A DNA stretch of 64,000 bases from Riemerella anatipestifer_E (lineage in GTDB: Bacteria > Bacteroidota > Bacteroidia > Flavobacteriales > Weeksellaceae), in contig NZ_LEKU01000009.1 of NCBI RefSeq assembly GCF_009932355.1, forward strand, positions 79,595 through 143,594. The letters are read 5' to 3'. Shown piece by piece: positions 25,785 to 34,000 of the stretch (its first letter is position 1; every line of letters begins with the position of its first letter). The translations under genes and the position numbers were made by a program. The notes under the pieces are model-generated. The model worked only from the letters and a program-made list of their open reading frames with translations, was not told where the DNA came from and ran no database searches.

Positions 25785-26244
25785 CTTGTAACAATTGTGT
25801 TATATAGGCGTCAAAGTATGGTCGTATCGTCTTTATAAGATCCAATAGCTCCTCTTGCGTTTTACCCTTTGCTTTACCTGCTTTATTAAGCATATATTCC
25901 GTAAATCCGTCCACACTTTCCATGGTGTAAACAGCTTTCTTTCGGCTATCGGTAATGCGGTCAAAAGCGGCGACTATCTTAGAAATATCATCGGCTTTAT
26001 AAGGCAAGGGTTCTCCTTTTTGAATTGCTAACGCACATTGAAGGGTTAGGCGTTTCATCACACTAGGTTTAATGCTTGAGAGTTCTCGTTCTTCTTCCCA
26101 TTTATCCTCCTCTGCCCAATTACTAAGGGTTTTTTGGGTTACTCCTAATATCTTGGAAATATCTACATACGAAAAGCCCGAGGCGTATAATTGTCGCCCT
26201 TGGCTCTGCTTTTCGATACGGTCTTCTCTTCGTAGTCTTGCCAT
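25777..26244 (-). CDS. Terminase small subunit-like HTH protein
   Basis: A 155-residue protein with an N-terminal HTH (FSYVDISKILGVTQKTLSNWAEE) followed by helices. Small terminase subunits bind DNA through such a domain and recruit the large subunit encoded immediately downstream. This is the usual place for Mu gp27-like proteins. Confidence 0.7.
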   Translation of the reverse strand: MARLRREDRIEKQSQGRQLYASGFSYVDISKILGVTQKTLSNWAEEDKWEEERELSSIKPSVMKRLTLQCALAIQKGEPLPYKADDISKIVAAFDRITDSRKKAVYTMESVDGFTEYMLNKAGKAKGKTQEELLDLIKTIRPYFDAYITQLLQDD

Positions 26245-26247
26245 AGT

Positions 26248-26538
26248 TTATTCTTTATATGTTCCGTCAATCATTAGTTTGCCATTGGGTTGAAGGCTCA
26301 CATCATTTATTTGCATGCCGTCATATTCCAATTGCTTTTTGGTTTCGATGAGCAGTTCTGTATAGCGGTCATCAGCAAGCATTTGCACAATACCCACACC
26401 TACCTCGGGAAACTCTTTGTACTCTCCTTTATTCGCCATCAGGATATGCTTTTGGTGTTGTTTATTCGAGTGTCCTACGACAAAATCGCCGTCTTTTATT
26501 TCTAAATCGTTATCATCGTTCAGTAAGATATCTTGCAT
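26248..26538 (-). CDS. gp25/GPW-like baseplate wedge protein
   Basis: A 96-residue protein with the gp25-like pattern: an N-terminal strand pair (MQDILLNDDNDLEIKDGDFVVG), KGEYKEFPEVGVGI, and QLEYDGMQI. It is the first gene of the leftward late arm although its likely partners (baseplate genes) lie in the rightward arm. It starts 187 bases from the divergent protease gene. Confidence 0.5.
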   Translation of the reverse strand: MQDILLNDDNDLEIKDGDFVVGHSNKQHQKHILMANKGEYKEFPEVGVGIVQMLADDRYTELLIETKKQLEYDGMQINDVSLQPNGKLMIDGTYKE

Positions 26539-26609
26539 AGGTATTTGGGTTTAGTTATTCGTTAATGTTGATGCAAATTTCACTCATATAAATAGCCTAA
26601 TAAATTTGG

Positions 26610-26670
26610 TATCCAACGCTTGTATAATTTTAACACAATGCTTGTAGTTTTTTAATACAAGCGTTGGATA
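26610..26670. promoter_or_regulatory. 16-bp inverted repeat between the divergent late operons
   Basis: TATCCAACGCTTGTAT (26610-26625) is exactly mirrored by ATACAAGCGTTGGATA (26655-26670), with 29 bases between. A third TGCTTGTA half-site lies inside the spacer at 26639-26646. It sits in the 187-base region from which the left and right late operons diverge, so it is a good candidate site for a late activator or shared operator. Confidence 0.6.
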
Positions 26671-26725
26671 TCAGTTTTTTAACCTGCTGAAATCATTAGA
26701 ATTTTGCGGAGTAATTGAAACGAAA

Positions 26726-27715
26726 ATGAAGATACACCGATTTGTGATTAACGATGAAGATGTAGTTAACTGCTACGGTTACCGAATACTTACGGCAGGA
26801 ATAGATACCACGCAATTTATGCGTAATCCTGTAGTATTATACATGCACTCTAGAGGCACGCACAAAGTCAACGGTCCAGAAGGCAACGAGGTGGTAGGTC
26901 GTGTGGTTAAGCTAGAAACCAAAGGAGGACAGCTATTAGCAGATGTGGAGTTTGATATGGAAGACGAATTTTCTAAGAAAATAGCTGGAAAGGTAGAACG
27001 AGGCTTTTTAAAAATGTCTTCTATTGGTGCTAATGTGATAGAGACTTCTTCAAGTCCAGAACATTTACTCCCAGGTCAAATATTTGAAACCGTAACCAAA
27101 TCCAAACTGGTAGAACTTTCTATCGTGGATATCGGTGGTAATGATAATGCTTTGAAGCTCCACCGAAACGGTGTTCCTATTCAGTTGAAAAAATTAAAAA
27201 CAAAAATAGAGATGAATATTAAAACTATTGCCCTCGCTCTCGGAATGAGCGAAGATACCAACGAACAATTGGTATTAAAAGAAGTACAGCAACTCAAATT
27301 AGCAAAGGAAACGGCGGAGAGCCGTGTGTCAGAGTTAGAGCAAAGGCAAAAAGCTAACGAAACCGCAGAAGCTACCCAATTAGTGGATAAAGCCATTGCG
27401 TTAGGGTTAATTCCGGAAGCGTTAAAGCAGGGGCAACTGAAAAGTTTTGAATTAGACTTTGACGGACAAAAAGCCACACTTAGCCAACTGATTGCAGACA
27501 AAGAAAAAGAAATCCAGCTTAGCGGAAAAAGCAATGCCGTTAAAACGGTGGTCTTGGGCAAAGGAGAAAAACCTAATACTGGTGTAGAACTCACTTTTGA
27601 TTATCTGCAAAAACACGATGTTGAAAAGTTGAGAGATATTAAACTCAACCAACCAGAAGAATATGAACGCTTAGCAAAAGACTATGCTAAAGGCGTAAGA
27701 TACAAGGAAAACTAA
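26726..27715 (+). CDS. Prohead protease fused to scaffold region
   Basis: The 329-residue protein has an HK97-type protease domain in residues 1-155, with the likely catalytic His in LYMHSRG and Ser in FLKMSSIG. Residues 165-330 are helical with a coiled-coil region (EVQQLKLAKETAESR) typical of a scaffold. In Mu the scaffold is also made separately from an internal start; Met162 here (KIEMNIKT, codon at 27209) could play that role. First gene of the rightward late operon. Confidence 0.75.
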   Translation: MKIHRFVINDEDVVNCYGYRILTAGIDTTQFMRNPVVLYMHSRGTHKVNGPEGNEVVGRVVKLETKGGQLLADVEFDMEDEFSKKIAGKVERGFLKMSSIGANVIETSSSPEHLLPGQIFETVTKSKLVELSIVDIGGNDNALKLHRNGVPIQLKKLKTKIEMNIKTIALALGMSEDTNEQLVLKEVQQLKLAKETAESRVSELEQRQKANETAEATQLVDKAIALGLIPEALKQGQLKSFELDFDGQKATLSQLIADKEKEIQLSGKSNAVKTVVLGKGEKPNTGVELTFDYLQKHDVEKLRDIKLNQPEEYERLAKDYAKGVRYKEN

Positions 27716-27740
27716 AAAATAATTAAATATAAAAAACGAA

Positions 27741-28757
27741 ATGAAAAAGAAGTTATCAATCAAGGCATTGCTTATCAATTTTTGCTTAGCCTTATTTGTT
27801 TCAATGTTTGTTGCTCCTATGTTTGGAGTATCGGAGCTGCTTATGGCAGTAGTAATTGTGGGGACATCTACGGCGGTACAATACTTTGCACCAGTTATTT
27901 CAAGACAGGCACTCAATATGAGTTTACAAACGGAAGTTTGGGTTGCTGGGATTAAAGAGAATCCAATTCCTAACCATTCATTTGTTGCCCAGTCGGTGGA
28001 TATGAGTGAATATGTGGAAAATAATAAATTACACTTAGCTGAGGCGGGCATTGAACCTTCTGTATACGAAAACTATTTTGAGAATAATGAAGATCCACTA
28101 CCCATTGTTGATATAAAGGATATAGATAATGAGGTAGTGCTGAAAACCTACTCTACAGGTCAAACAAGGCATAGGCAATTACAAGAAATAGAATTGAGCT
28201 ATGATAGAAGAAATTCTGTACTTCAAAGGCATCGTATTTCCTTAGCGAAAAACTTAGGAAAAAGAGCCGCGTACGCTTGGTCGCCTCAACAGGATAATGA
28301 GTTCAACAAGGTATTGAACCTCGGAGCTTCTGACTCCGTAATTGACGGAATTATTGACATCAAGGCATTTTTGGAATCTAAGGACATCTATGATGGTATC
28401 AATATCTGCTTTACGCCTGAGCACTTAGCTCGAATTCGTAAAGAGGATAAAAGCCTCTACAAGGAAATCATGAATGAAAGTAAGATGTATGGTATCAATG
28501 TTTTCCAATACGGCAAAAATCCGCTGTACACTTCAGCAGGAGTGAAAAAGCCATTCGGAGCGACCAAGGAAAGCGGCGACAAACAAGCCTCATTCATTTG
28601 GGTAAAAGATGAAGTGTTTAGATGCTTCGGCGACGTAGGTATGTATGCTAATTTGCGAGATAGTGGCGTTCAAGCTGATACCTTATCGTTTGCTCAAAGA
28701 GCATTAGTGGGAGTAATAAGAGCTAAAAACCCTAAATATTTAGGAGCAATTTTATAA
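27741..28757 (+). CDS. Major capsid protein
   Basis: A 338-residue protein directly after the protease/scaffold, in the expected capsid slot. The middle part (QTRHRQLQEIELSYDRRNSVLQ) and the C-terminal strand-rich portion fit an HK97-like shell protein of Bacteroidetes Mu-like phages. Residues 8-50 are strongly hydrophobic, unusual for a soluble capsid subunit; this segment may be removed by the protease or mediate membrane-linked assembly. Confidence 0.7.
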   Translation: MKKKLSIKALLINFCLALFVSMFVAPMFGVSELLMAVVIVGTSTAVQYFAPVISRQALNMSLQTEVWVAGIKENPIPNHSFVAQSVDMSEYVENNKLHLAEAGIEPSVYENYFENNEDPLPIVDIKDIDNEVVLKTYSTGQTRHRQLQEIELSYDRRNSVLQRHRISLAKNLGKRAAYAWSPQQDNEFNKVLNLGASDSVIDGIIDIKAFLESKDIYDGINICFTPEHLARIRKEDKSLYKEIMNESKMYGINVFQYGKNPLYTSAGVKKPFGATKESGDKQASFIWVKDEVFRCFGDVGMYANLRDSGVQADTLSFAQRALVGVIRAKNPKYLGAIL

Positions 28758-28761
28758 AGCT

Positions 28762-29109
28762 ATGGATGTAATCACAAAGGCACATAAATACTTAGCGGAA
28801 CATCCTAATGTTTCGCAAGTATTTGCCACAACAGACGGATTTTTATTCTTACGAATGGATCACGCAAGGACACACGCTCAATCATTGGAAGATACAGAAG
28901 TGTCAGAATTTGTGAGAGCTAATAAAAAAGAGGAAAAAACTTTTGACACCCTACATGGTAACCTGCAGGAAGTAAAAGGGCGAATTGCAAATATTACCGA
29001 TATCGGAATATTAGAAGCCCTCATCTTGCAAGAGGAGGGAGAAGCAAACCGAAAGTCGGTACACAAACTTTTAGCAAATAGAATTGAAGAACTTAAAAAA
29101 CAAAACTAA
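28762..29109 (+). CDS. Small head-region phage protein
   Basis: A 115-residue protein between capsid and tail sheath. The N-terminal part (YLAEHPNVSQVFATTDG) is alpha/beta, the C-terminal half helical and charged. It ends on the base where the sheath gene starts. Possibly a capsid accessory protein. Confidence 0.5.
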   Translation: MDVITKAHKYLAEHPNVSQVFATTDGFLFLRMDHARTHAQSLEDTEVSEFVRANKKEEKTFDTLHGNLQEVKGRIANITDIGILEALILQEEGEANRKSVHKLLANRIEELKKQN

Positions 29110-30278
29110 TGGCTTTACCTAAAGTATTATTTAATATAGCTAAGGATGGTTTGGGTGGATTAGTAGATACAGGGGAAAAAGTACCTGCTCTTATCTGCAC
29201 AGGAACTACAGTAAGCGGAAAAGTTCAACTAGGTAGCTCTTACCAATTTTTTTCGCTTTCAGAGGCAAAAGACTTAGGTATTACCGAAACGGAAAATCCA
29301 TTTGCCTACAAACACATCAAGGCTTTTTACGATAAGGCAGGAAACGGTGCGGAAATTTGGTTAATGCTAGTAAGCGATGCTACTACTATGACCGAAATGC
29401 TAAACAAGGATGGAAACTTTGCTCCTAAACTTATAGGTGATGCACGAGGGAATATAAGAGTATTAGGTGTAGTGCGTAAGCCTACAGGCTCTGAAGTATT
29501 AGCTGGAGGCTTAGACAAAGATGTGCAAACGGCCGTAGTAAAGGCTCAAGACTTAGCAGAACATTTCGCTTTGAAGTATATGCCTTTTCGGGTGCTTGTT
29601 TCGGGCAACGCTTGGAATGGTAATGTAGGAGAGCTGACCGACTATAAAACAAGCGATTTCAATAGAGTGGCTTGTTTGATAGGTAGTGAAGATACGGCAA
29701 AAGATGCCGCTATTGGACTAGCATTGGGGAAAATAACAAGCATTCCTGTACAGCGAAAAATCCACCGAGTAAAAGACGGTAGTGTGCTTCCTTTGGTCGC
29801 CTATTTTACCGACGGAACCACAATAGACGGCCGAGCAGACCAATGGGACGCTATTGATGACAAAGGCTATATCTTCTTTAGAACTTTCGCTGGGCGAAGT
29901 GGCTACTACTTCAGTGGAGATAAAACCCTTACACGTTCGACAGACGATTTTAAGACGCTCAGCAACGGCTTTGTGATGGATAAAGCGATGCTCATTGCTT
30001 ACGATTCACTGTTAGAAGAGCTGAGTGATGAAGTTCCTATTAACACTGATGGAACTATTCATCCAGCCATTATTAAGAGTTGGCAATCTAAGGTAGAAAA
30101 CAACCTTAACGGCTTAATGGTACAGAAAGGGGAATTATCATCTATAAAAGTATTCATAGACCCTAAACAGGATGTATTGAGAAGTGGAAAAGTAATCGTT
30201 AACATTCAGTTATTACCTGTGGGGTATGCAGAATTAATCGAGGTAAACATTGGATTTACAACAGAAATAAAAGACTAA
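29109..30278 (+). CDS. Contractile tail sheath protein (DUF2586)
   Basis: A 389-residue sheath protein of the DUF2586 family used by Bacteroidetes Mu-like phages. It starts ALPKVLFNIAKDGLGG and contains the FYDKAGNGAEIWLMLV segment and a C-terminal strand-rich handle (GKVIVNIQLLPVGYAELIEV) that links neighbouring subunits. It shows the phage has a contractile, myovirus-type tail. Confidence 0.85.
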   Translation: MALPKVLFNIAKDGLGGLVDTGEKVPALICTGTTVSGKVQLGSSYQFFSLSEAKDLGITETENPFAYKHIKAFYDKAGNGAEIWLMLVSDATTMTEMLNKDGNFAPKLIGDARGNIRVLGVVRKPTGSEVLAGGLDKDVQTAVVKAQDLAEHFALKYMPFRVLVSGNAWNGNVGELTDYKTSDFNRVACLIGSEDTAKDAAIGLALGKITSIPVQRKIHRVKDGSVLPLVAYFTDGTTIDGRADQWDAIDDKGYIFFRTFAGRSGYYFSGDKTLTRSTDDFKTLSNGFVMDKAMLIAYDSLLEELSDEVPINTDGTIHPAIIKSWQSKVENNLNGLMVQKGELSSIKVFIDPKQDVLRSGKVIVNIQLLPVGYAELIEVNIGFTTEIKD

Positions 30279-30281
30279 AAT

Positions 30282-30698
30282 ATGGCAACATTTAGCAGTA
30301 AACAATATGCTTGGTGTGATATTACCATTGCCTTTGGTGGTCGTATTATCAACGGTGTTACGGAGGTAGAATACCTAGAGAAAAAAGAAAAAGAGTTTCT
30401 CTACGGGCGTGGGTGCAAGCCACACGCTATTGTAGGCGGTAATAGAAGTTATGAAGGGAAACTGAGCATTTGGCAATCGGAGTTAGAAGCGATGACACGC
30501 GACGCCAAAAACAAGGATATCCTTAGCCTTTCTTTTGATGTAGTGGTTTCCTATGTTCCTAAAGACGGAGGGCAAATGGTAACCGATATTTTGAAAGGCG
30601 TAGAATTTACCGAAGTGAAAAAAGCGATGAAGCAAGGCGACAAAAATATGATTGTAGAACTCCCAATTATGTTTTTAGATGTAAAACGCCAATCGTAG
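30282..30698 (+). CDS. Tail tube protein
   Basis: A 138-residue beta-rich protein immediately after the sheath gene, matching the usual sheath-tube order. Segments such as GGRIINGVTEVEYLEKKEKEF and YEGKLSIWQSELEAM fit the tube fold of contractile tails. Confidence 0.72.
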   Translation: MATFSSKQYAWCDITIAFGGRIINGVTEVEYLEKKEKEFLYGRGCKPHAIVGGNRSYEGKLSIWQSELEAMTRDAKNKDILSLSFDVVVSYVPKDGGQMVTDILKGVEFTEVKKAMKQGDKNMIVELPIMFLDVKRQS

Positions 30699-30730
30699 AG
30701 TTTAAATAACATTTAAAAAGAATTAAAACA

Positions 30731-31027
30731 ATGTCAAAAGAAGTTACACAGGAACAAATTAACGAGTGGAAACAAAAACACGGAGAGATTTTTAAGATTG
30801 CCGTTGAAGACAAAGTGTGTTATCTTAAAAGTCCAGATAGAAAAATAATGGGGCTAGCAACCTCTATGGGGGCGAACGAGCCAATCAAGTTTAACGAAAT
30901 GGTACTAAATCAATGCTGGCTTGGTGGTGATGAGGAGATTAAAACGAATGATGCATATTTCTTCGGTGCAAGTGCCCAATTAGGAGGTATTATAGAAGTT
31001 AAGACGGCAACGCTGGAAAAGCTCTAA
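30731..31027 (+). CDS. Tail assembly chaperone, short product
   Basis: A 98-residue protein between tube and tape measure, the position of gpG-type tail assembly chaperones (Mu gp41). The C-terminal part sits in a region where a second frame opens and continues to 31197, as expected for a chaperone pair made by -1 frameshifting. Confidence 0.65.
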   Translation: MSKEVTQEQINEWKQKHGEIFKIAVEDKVCYLKSPDRKIMGLATSMGANEPIKFNEMVLNQCWLGGDEEIKTNDAYFFGASAQLGGIIEVKTATLEKL

Positions 31028-31197
31028 GGGATTTTGAAGTAGACGAAGATGATTTTATTCGCATTGCCAACGCCCAACTTATGTATTATTTGGGTATTCA
31101 GAATCCTAATGATTTAAGTGATGAAGATTGGGCAATGCGGGTAAATGAGATGCAATATCTACGAGAGCAAGAGGCAAAAAACAAAGGATTAACCTAG
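31003..31197 (+). CDS. Frameshift extension of the tail assembly chaperone (gpGT-type)
   Basis: A -1 frame relative to 30731-31027 is open from 31003 to the TAG at 31197. It encodes a typical chaperone T-domain (FIRIANAQLMYYLGI, LSDEDWAMRVNEM). The overlap is only 22 bases and includes GAA-AAG-CTC-TAA, a plausible slip site just before the stop. The fused product would be about 155 residues. No start codon serves the second frame well, so frameshifting is the simplest reading. Confidence 0.65.
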   Translation, partial: DGNAGKALRDFEVDEDDFIRIANAQLMYYLGIQNPNDLSDEDWAMRVNEMQYLREQEAKNKGLT

Positions 31198-31436
31198 ATA
31201 GGATTCACTTTTTTGTCTATCATTTTTGCATAAGCTGTCACAAAGCTATTAAAGGCAAAAAACAAAATACCAGCGAGGGCAAAATTTGGAATAAGCCAAA
31301 ATGAGGCAGAGACTAAAAGAGTAACTGCTGAAATTATTGGTTTTTTCTTAAAAAGGGCAATGTATCCCTGTATAAAGGCAAGCAAGAATACCAATGCAAC
31401 GAAAAAACCTAGAATGTAAAAGATAAAGACTATCAT
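31194..31436 (-). CDS. Two-TM membrane protein, antisense moron
   Basis: An 80-residue protein with two or three hydrophobic helices (residues 3-30, 36-52 and 53-66), encoded against the tail operon between chaperone and tape measure. It has its own perfect promoter box on the minus strand (31461-31468). Its 3' end overlaps the chaperone stop by 4 bases. Such lysogen-expressed small membrane proteins often mediate superinfection exclusion; that role is inference. Confidence 0.65.
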   Translation of the reverse strand: MIVFIFYILGFFVALVFLLAFIQGYIALFKKKPIISAVTLLVSASFWLIPNFALAGILFFAFNSFVTAYAKMIDKKVNPI

Positions 31437-31460
31437 TTGTTTAGGCTTTAAAACTTATTA

Positions 31461-31468
31461 CAAATATA
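31461..31468 (-). promoter_or_regulatory. -7 promoter box of the antisense membrane-protein gene
   Basis: CAAATATA on the plus strand reads TATATTTG on the minus strand, a perfect TAnnTTTG box. It lies 24 bases upstream of the ATG at 31436 and just before the tape-measure start. Confidence 0.55.
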
Positions 31469-31476
31469 ATAAAAAA

Positions 31477-33390
31477 ATGGCAAACGGATACGAATTTGTT
31501 ATCGGACTTAAAGATGTAGCTACTGCTACCCTTCAAAAAATAGGAGGCGGGGTTAACGATTTGTATTCGCAAGCTCAAAAAACAACCGACGGACTTGGCA
31601 GGTTGCAGAGTAAAGCGACAGACGCTTTTGGGAAGTATTTTGCAGCAGCAAAATCAGCCGTGAAAGGTTCCGATACGCTAAAACATTCCGTTGATGATTT
31701 GAGGGCTAAGCTGGAATCTGTAAATAAGGTAAGGTTTGGAACGGTATTAAAAAGTGAGTTTGCACAGGCAACTAAAGAGGCTGAGAGATTAGAAAAGCAG
31801 GTCCGAAGACTAGAACAAGGGATATCTGGAAACGGTATTGGTTCTAAGATGAAAGGCTGGAGAAACGATTTCGCCAACTCTTTACCTGGTGCGGACCTTA
31901 TTAAAAACCCTCTTACTATGGCAGGTGCCGCAATGGGAGGATTATGGAGTGCTACGGAAAAATCAATGGAGGCTGGAAAAGAAAAAATGAAGCTCCAAAC
32001 TTTAGCAAGTACTCAAGAAGTAGGAACGGCTTTATATGATGGTCTGACAAAATTTGCTACGGACACGGTTTTCGGAACGGAAGTTTACGATATGGCAAAT
32101 CAAATGCTTGCCAATGGGATAAAAGATGCCGATGTACTTCCTATTATGCAACAGCTTGGCGATATATCTATGGGCGATGCTAATAAATTAGGAAGTTTAT
32201 CATTAGCCTTCGCTCAGATTAACGGCAAAGGTAAGCTCGCAGGACAGGAACTTCTCCAGCTCATTAGTGCAGGGTTCAATCCATTACAAGTACTTTCAGA
32301 AAAAACTGGGGAAAGTATGGAAAGCCTCACCAAAAGAATGGAGCAAGGGGGAATCTCGGTTGGCGAGGTAAGAAAGGCTTTTGATTTAGCAACAGGTAAG
32401 GGTGGTAAGTTTCATAATATGCTTACCAATGTTGCTAACACTCCCTATGGTAAAATGGAAGGGTTTAAGGGACAGCTTGAGCAAATCATGGTAAAAATAG
32501 GAACGGTGTTCATTCCTATTGTTTCGGCTCTTTTAGACCTATTTAGTACAGCGGCAGATTTCTTCGGTCCTTTTATAGAGCCTTTAGCCATTGGTATAGG
32601 TGCGTTATCCGCAGGAATATTGGGACTTGCAGCAGCCCAATGGGCTTGGAACTTGGCAATGTCACTTAATCCTATTGGCTTAATTATTATGGGAATAGTA
32701 GCTCTAGTAGCAGCTATTGCCTATTGTATTTACAATATAGACGGGTGGGGTAAAGCGTGGAAGCATACTACCGAAGGCGTAAAGCTATTATTTCAGGCTT
32801 TTGTATCTGGTATAGAAATACAGTGGAATAATCTCGTTAATGGCTTAATGTTAGGACTTAACAAAATTAAGGAGGGCTGGTATGAGTTTAAAAACGTCGT
32901 TGGCTTGGGTAATGAGGCTGAAAATAATGCTGCCCTAAATGCCATTGCTCAAGATACCAATAATAGAAAAAAGCAAATAGTCGACGGTATAAAAAAAACG
33001 GTGGCATTAGGAACTGCCGCTAAAAATGAGTTTGGAAAGGTAGGTCAATCGCTTTCGTGGAAAGGGGCGTCAATGTCTGATGTGAAAGATGGAATAATGA
33101 GCAAAGTAATGCCTACCGTGGGCAATAAAGGAGGGTATTTAGGTGGAAATGCTGGAGTGTCTAAAACAGATAAAAAAACAAAAGGTAACGGTACGGGAAA
33201 ACAAAAAACCGATAGTATTATTTCGGGGGGCTCAAAACAAATGTCCATCATTGTAAATATAGGGAAACTTCAAGACCAAACAGTCATACATGTAGATAGT
33301 ACAGAAAAAGGGCTTAATACACTTGGAGACAAAGTGCAAGAAATGTTATTGCGTTCAGTGAATAGTGTTAATCAATTACAATCAGGGTAA
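31477..33390 (+). CDS. Tape measure protein
   Basis: At 637 residues it is the longest tail protein. The N-terminal 130 residues are helical coiled coil; the middle matches the tape-measure core (MANQMLANGIKDADVLPIMQ; AGQELLQLISAGFNPLQVL). Residues 345-420 include hydrophobic segments (IGIGALSAGILGLAAAQ; IIMGIVALVAAIAYCIY) that may form a membrane pore. It sets tail length. Confidence 0.85.
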   Translation: MANGYEFVIGLKDVATATLQKIGGGVNDLYSQAQKTTDGLGRLQSKATDAFGKYFAAAKSAVKGSDTLKHSVDDLRAKLESVNKVRFGTVLKSEFAQATKEAERLEKQVRRLEQGISGNGIGSKMKGWRNDFANSLPGADLIKNPLTMAGAAMGGLWSATEKSMEAGKEKMKLQTLASTQEVGTALYDGLTKFATDTVFGTEVYDMANQMLANGIKDADVLPIMQQLGDISMGDANKLGSLSLAFAQINGKGKLAGQELLQLISAGFNPLQVLSEKTGESMESLTKRMEQGGISVGEVRKAFDLATGKGGKFHNMLTNVANTPYGKMEGFKGQLEQIMVKIGTVFIPIVSALLDLFSTAADFFGPFIEPLAIGIGALSAGILGLAAAQWAWNLAMSLNPIGLIIMGIVALVAAIAYCIYNIDGWGKAWKHTTEGVKLLFQAFVSGIEIQWNNLVNGLMLGLNKIKEGWYEFKNVVGLGNEAENNAALNAIAQDTNNRKKQIVDGIKKTVALGTAAKNEFGKVGQSLSWKGASMSDVKDGIMSKVMPTVGNKGGYLGGNAGVSKTDKKTKGNGTGKQKTDSIISGGSKQMSIIVNIGKLQDQTVIHVDSTEKGLNTLGDKVQEMLLRSVNSVNQLQSG

Positions 33391-33391
33391 A

Positions 33392-34000
33392 ATGGAATTT
33401 GATGTAAAAGAATTAGTAGCAAAGGCTCATTTTGATTATGTAGGTGCTACATTTCCGCAATGGTGGGGGCAGAATAAAACCAAATTTGTTTTGCCTTCGT
33501 TGACAGGTATTGCTCGGGAGCTTCTTTTAGGTAGATTATTTTTTCAAACCTTAAAGCTGAGTTACAATGGAGAAGAATTTCCATTTCCTAACGAGCCTCT
33601 TATTTCAATGAGCCTAGCTAAAACCATAGTAGAAACGGCAACCGTAGGTAAAGAGAGGAAAGGAACAGTAAAGGAGTATATATGTACGGAGGACTATCAA
33701 ATTACCATTAGAGGCGTGTGTATGTATGAGGATGTTAATAAGCGGGATGAGTATCCAGCGGAGCAGGTGCAAAACCTCCAACGCCTATTTGAAATCAACG
33801 ATACTTTAGAAATAGTTAATAATCCTTTTCTACTGCTCTTTGATATTAAAAGTTTGGTTTTAAAAGATATTGAATGGGAAGAAATGGCAGGAAATCAAGG
33901 GGTGCAAAAATATACCATCAAAGCGGTAAGCGACCAAGATTTTTACGCCGATTTAACAGAGAAAAATGCGATGGCAAATAACCTTTCAAGATTACAATAA
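33392..34000 (+). CDS. Tail/baseplate protein, DUF6046-like
   Basis: Starting at the ATG at 33392, 1 base after the tape-measure stop, gives 202 residues; the longer frame from 33365 overlaps the tape measure. The segment ERKGTVKEYICTEDYQITIRG resembles DUF6046 proteins of Bacteroidetes phages, which occupy the Mu gp43/baseplate-proximal slot. Confidence 0.6.
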   Translation: MEFDVKELVAKAHFDYVGATFPQWWGQNKTKFVLPSLTGIARELLLGRLFFQTLKLSYNGEEFPFPNEPLISMSLAKTIVETATVGKERKGTVKEYICTEDYQITIRGVCMYEDVNKRDEYPAEQVQNLQRLFEINDTLEIVNNPFLLLFDIKSLVLKDIEWEEMAGNQGVQKYTIKAVSDQDFYADLTEKNAMANNLSRLQ

